From an uncultured bacterium (GTDB lineage: Bacteria > Bacillota > Clostridia > Oscillospirales > Ruminococcaceae), in NCBI GenBank assembly GCA_905214345.1, contig CAJMLV010000026.1:1-42356 (forward strand): 42,356 nt of DNA, in the 5' to 3' direction. Numbering within the stretch: position 1 is the stretch's first letter; each line of letters begins with the position of its first letter. The notes beneath the pieces are model-generated. The model saw nothing but the letters and a program-made list of their open reading frames with translations, did no database searches and had not been told where the DNA came from. The translations under genes were made by a program, and so were the position numbers. Below, in pieces: positions 40,950 through 42,356 of this stretch.

Positions 40950-41681
40950 TTGAAGATCGAATACTGTACCCACACCGATACCTGTGACCGGCCCAACAAC
41001 GAAGACCGCTTTGCGGTGTGCCGTACCCCTTACGGATATTGTTTTGCCCTGGCGGACGGCCTGGGCGGACTGGCCCGGGGCGAAGTAGCCGCGGAACTGG
41101 CATGCCGCACCGTCACGGAAGGCGCGGCCGGCCTGACACAGGTGTCGGACAACGCGCTGGAAAATCTGTTTTTGGCGGCCCAGCAGAAGGTTTTGGACAA
41201 ACAGCAGACGGAACACTGCGAAAGCCAGATGAAAACCACCCTGAACGTGGTCCTGCTGGACCAAAACACCGTTCATTGGGGCCATGTGGGAGATTCCCGC
41301 ACCTATTACGCCGAAAAGGGCCGTCTGCTGCAGCGCACCTTTGACCACAGCGTTTCTCAGATGCTGTCGGCGGCCGGTCAGGTTGCCGAATCGGAGATCC
41401 GCTTTCACGAGGACCGCAGCAAACTTCTCCGCGTGCTGGGCATTCCCTGGTCCCGGCCGGCGGTGGACCTGCAGCCGGAACTGCCTCTGCACGGAAACCA
41501 GCAGTTTCTTCTGTGCAGCGACGGTTTTTGGGAATACATCACCGAGGAACAAATCCAGATCTGCCTGGAAGAAGCGGACAATCCACGCACCTGGATGGAA
41601 AACATGCTGGAACTGATCCGACGCAACGAACACGGGCGGCGGGATAACCGAACCGCCATCACCGTCTGGATCTATGACTGA
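40950..41681 (+). CDS. PP2C-type Ser/Thr phosphatase
   Basis: This 243-residue phosphatase has PP2C motifs: NNEDRF (about 15-20), LADGLGGLARGE (about 33-44), GHVGDSRTYY, LLCSDGFWEYI and RRDNRTAI. It is soluble and single-domain. It starts at a TTG with aaaggag 8 bases upstream; longer readings overlap the SH3 protein. It is the second PP2C of the locus, differs clearly from the one at 25716-26453, and lies between the TPR/WG/SH3 protein and the third kinase. It is probably the partner phosphatase of the rightward kinases. Confidence 0.92.
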   Translation: MKIEYCTHTDTCDRPNNEDRFAVCRTPYGYCFALADGLGGLARGEVAAELACRTVTEGAAGLTQVSDNALENLFLAAQQKVLDKQQTEHCESQMKTTLNVVLLDQNTVHWGHVGDSRTYYAEKGRLLQRTFDHSVSQMLSAAGQVAESEIRFHEDRSKLLRVLGIPWSRPAVDLQPELPLHGNQQFLLCSDGFWEYITEEQIQICLEEADNPRTWMENMLELIRRNEHGRRDNRTAITVWIYD

Positions 41682-41758
41682 CCTGTCCGATGCCTTTCCC
41701 CCTCGCGGCTGAATGGGGGAATCGTCATCCTGTTTTGATAAAATGAAGGAGGAAGTAG

Positions 41759-42356
41759 ATGAACACCAAAACCTGTTTCTGTCCCAACTGCCTGGCACAG
41801 GTCACCTGTACCGGCGGCACCTGTCCCCAATGCGGTTTTGCCATTGATTCCTACACCAGCCTGCCCCATCACCTTGCCCCCGGCAGCATGGTCATGCAGC
41901 GGTACCGGGTGGGCCGCGTCCTGGGGGAGGGCGGCTTCGGCATCACCTATATCGGCCTGGACACCGTGCTGAACCTGAAAGTGGCCATCAAGGAATTCTA
42001 CATGGCCGGTTATGTCAACCGCAACAATGAGGCGTCTTCCACCGTGTTCGCCACCCTGGGCGAACACCGCGACCTGTTCAACCGCAACAAAGAGAAGTTT
42101 TTGAGCGAAGCCCGGGTTCTGGCGCGCTTCTATGAAGAACCCGGCATTGTGGGGGTCCGGGATTTCTGCGAAGAAAACGGCACCGCCTATATCATCATGG
42201 ATTTTCTGGACGGGAAAAACCTGAAAGAATACCTCAAGGACAACGGCAACCTGGCCCCCGCCCAGGCCGTGGCCCTGCTGATGCCGGTGATGCGCTCGCT
42301 GCAGCGGGTCCATGCCGACGGCATCATCCACCGGGACATCAGCCCCGACAACATCA
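41759..42356 (+). CDS. Ser/Thr kinase with N-terminal zinc ribbon (partial)
   Basis: This gene is cut by the window end; 199 complete codons are visible. It begins with a zinc ribbon (CPNC at 8-11, CPQC at 22-25), then a kinase domain from about 48: glycine loop GEGGFG, AIKEFY with the catalytic Lys, and HRDISPDN, the canonical Arg-containing catalytic loop with Ser for Lys. It therefore belongs to a different kinase group from the two upstream. The ATG has aaggagg about 7 bases upstream and lies 77 bp after the phosphatase stop, so it is probably in the same operon. Everything beyond the catalytic loop is unknown. Confidence 0.9.
   Translation, partial: MNTKTCFCPNCLAQVTCTGGTCPQCGFAIDSYTSLPHHLAPGSMVMQRYRVGRVLGEGGFGITYIGLDTVLNLKVAIKEFYMAGYVNRNNEASSTVFATLGEHRDLFNRNKEKFLSEARVLARFYEEPGIVGVRDFCEENGTAYIIMDFLDGKNLKEYLKDNGNLAPAQAVALLMPVMRSLQRVHADGIIHRDISPDNI

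Overview
The window is GC-rich DNA from a Gram-positive gut-type clostridium. The supports are an LPXTG-anchored surface protein, a Tad pilus operon with no outer-membrane secretin, a BceRSAB-type two-component/ABC module, and a VTC-CotH-DUF4956 operon. Oscillospiraceae relatives of Gemmiger, Subdoligranulum or Faecalibacterium would fit, but that placement is an inference from gene content and base composition. No rRNA, tRNA, insertion sequence, prophage or CRISPR array was seen.

Region 1 (1-15.2 kb) is ordinary chromosome in short units: an HD-domain protein; two CobW-type GTPases, one carrying a long His/Cys repeat and preceded by a probable attenuator; a response regulator/kinase pair followed by its ABC transporter; an Xaa-Pro aminopeptidase; a DUF4956-CotH-VTC operon; and a MATE exporter. 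Most units have a recognisable promoter or terminator.

Region 2 (15.2-29.0 kb, minus strand) is one long Tad/Flp pilus operon, read from high to low coordinates: TadZ, an FHA protein, a PP2C phosphatase, a zinc-ribbon tail-anchored protein, TadA ATPase, TadB, TadC, Flp pilin, a TadE-like pseudopilin, a 1056-residue DUF5702-type protein, a second TadE-like protein, prepilin peptidase, and a membrane-anchored TPR/WG-repeat protein. An intrinsic terminator follows the pilin gene.

Region 3 (29.0-42.4 kb) holds a 1249-residue sortase-anchored protein directly upstream of the pilus operon, then two divergent signalling units around a 381-bp AT-rich control region with well-formed promoters in both directions. 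Leftward lie a 50-residue membrane protein and a Ser/Thr kinase with a beta-propeller ectodomain. Rightward lie a Ser/Thr kinase with a TPR ectodomain, a 48-residue membrane protein, a TPR/WG/SH3 surface protein, a second PP2C phosphatase, and a third kinase with an N-terminal zinc ribbon, cut by the window end.

The most interesting reading is that regions 2 and 3 form one system: a Tad pilus in a Gram-positive whose assembly is controlled by Ser/Thr phosphorylation. The kinases would sense outside the cell through propeller or TPR domains. The FHA protein and the zinc-ribbon protein carry threonine motifs that could be phosphorylated and read, and two PP2C phosphatases could reset them. The two complete kinases share an unusual Ser/Thr-rich insert (EATV and TGSRSS motifs) and a DFN in place of DFG, while their outer halves are unrelated. 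The system is inferred from gene order and motifs; no biochemical evidence is available here.
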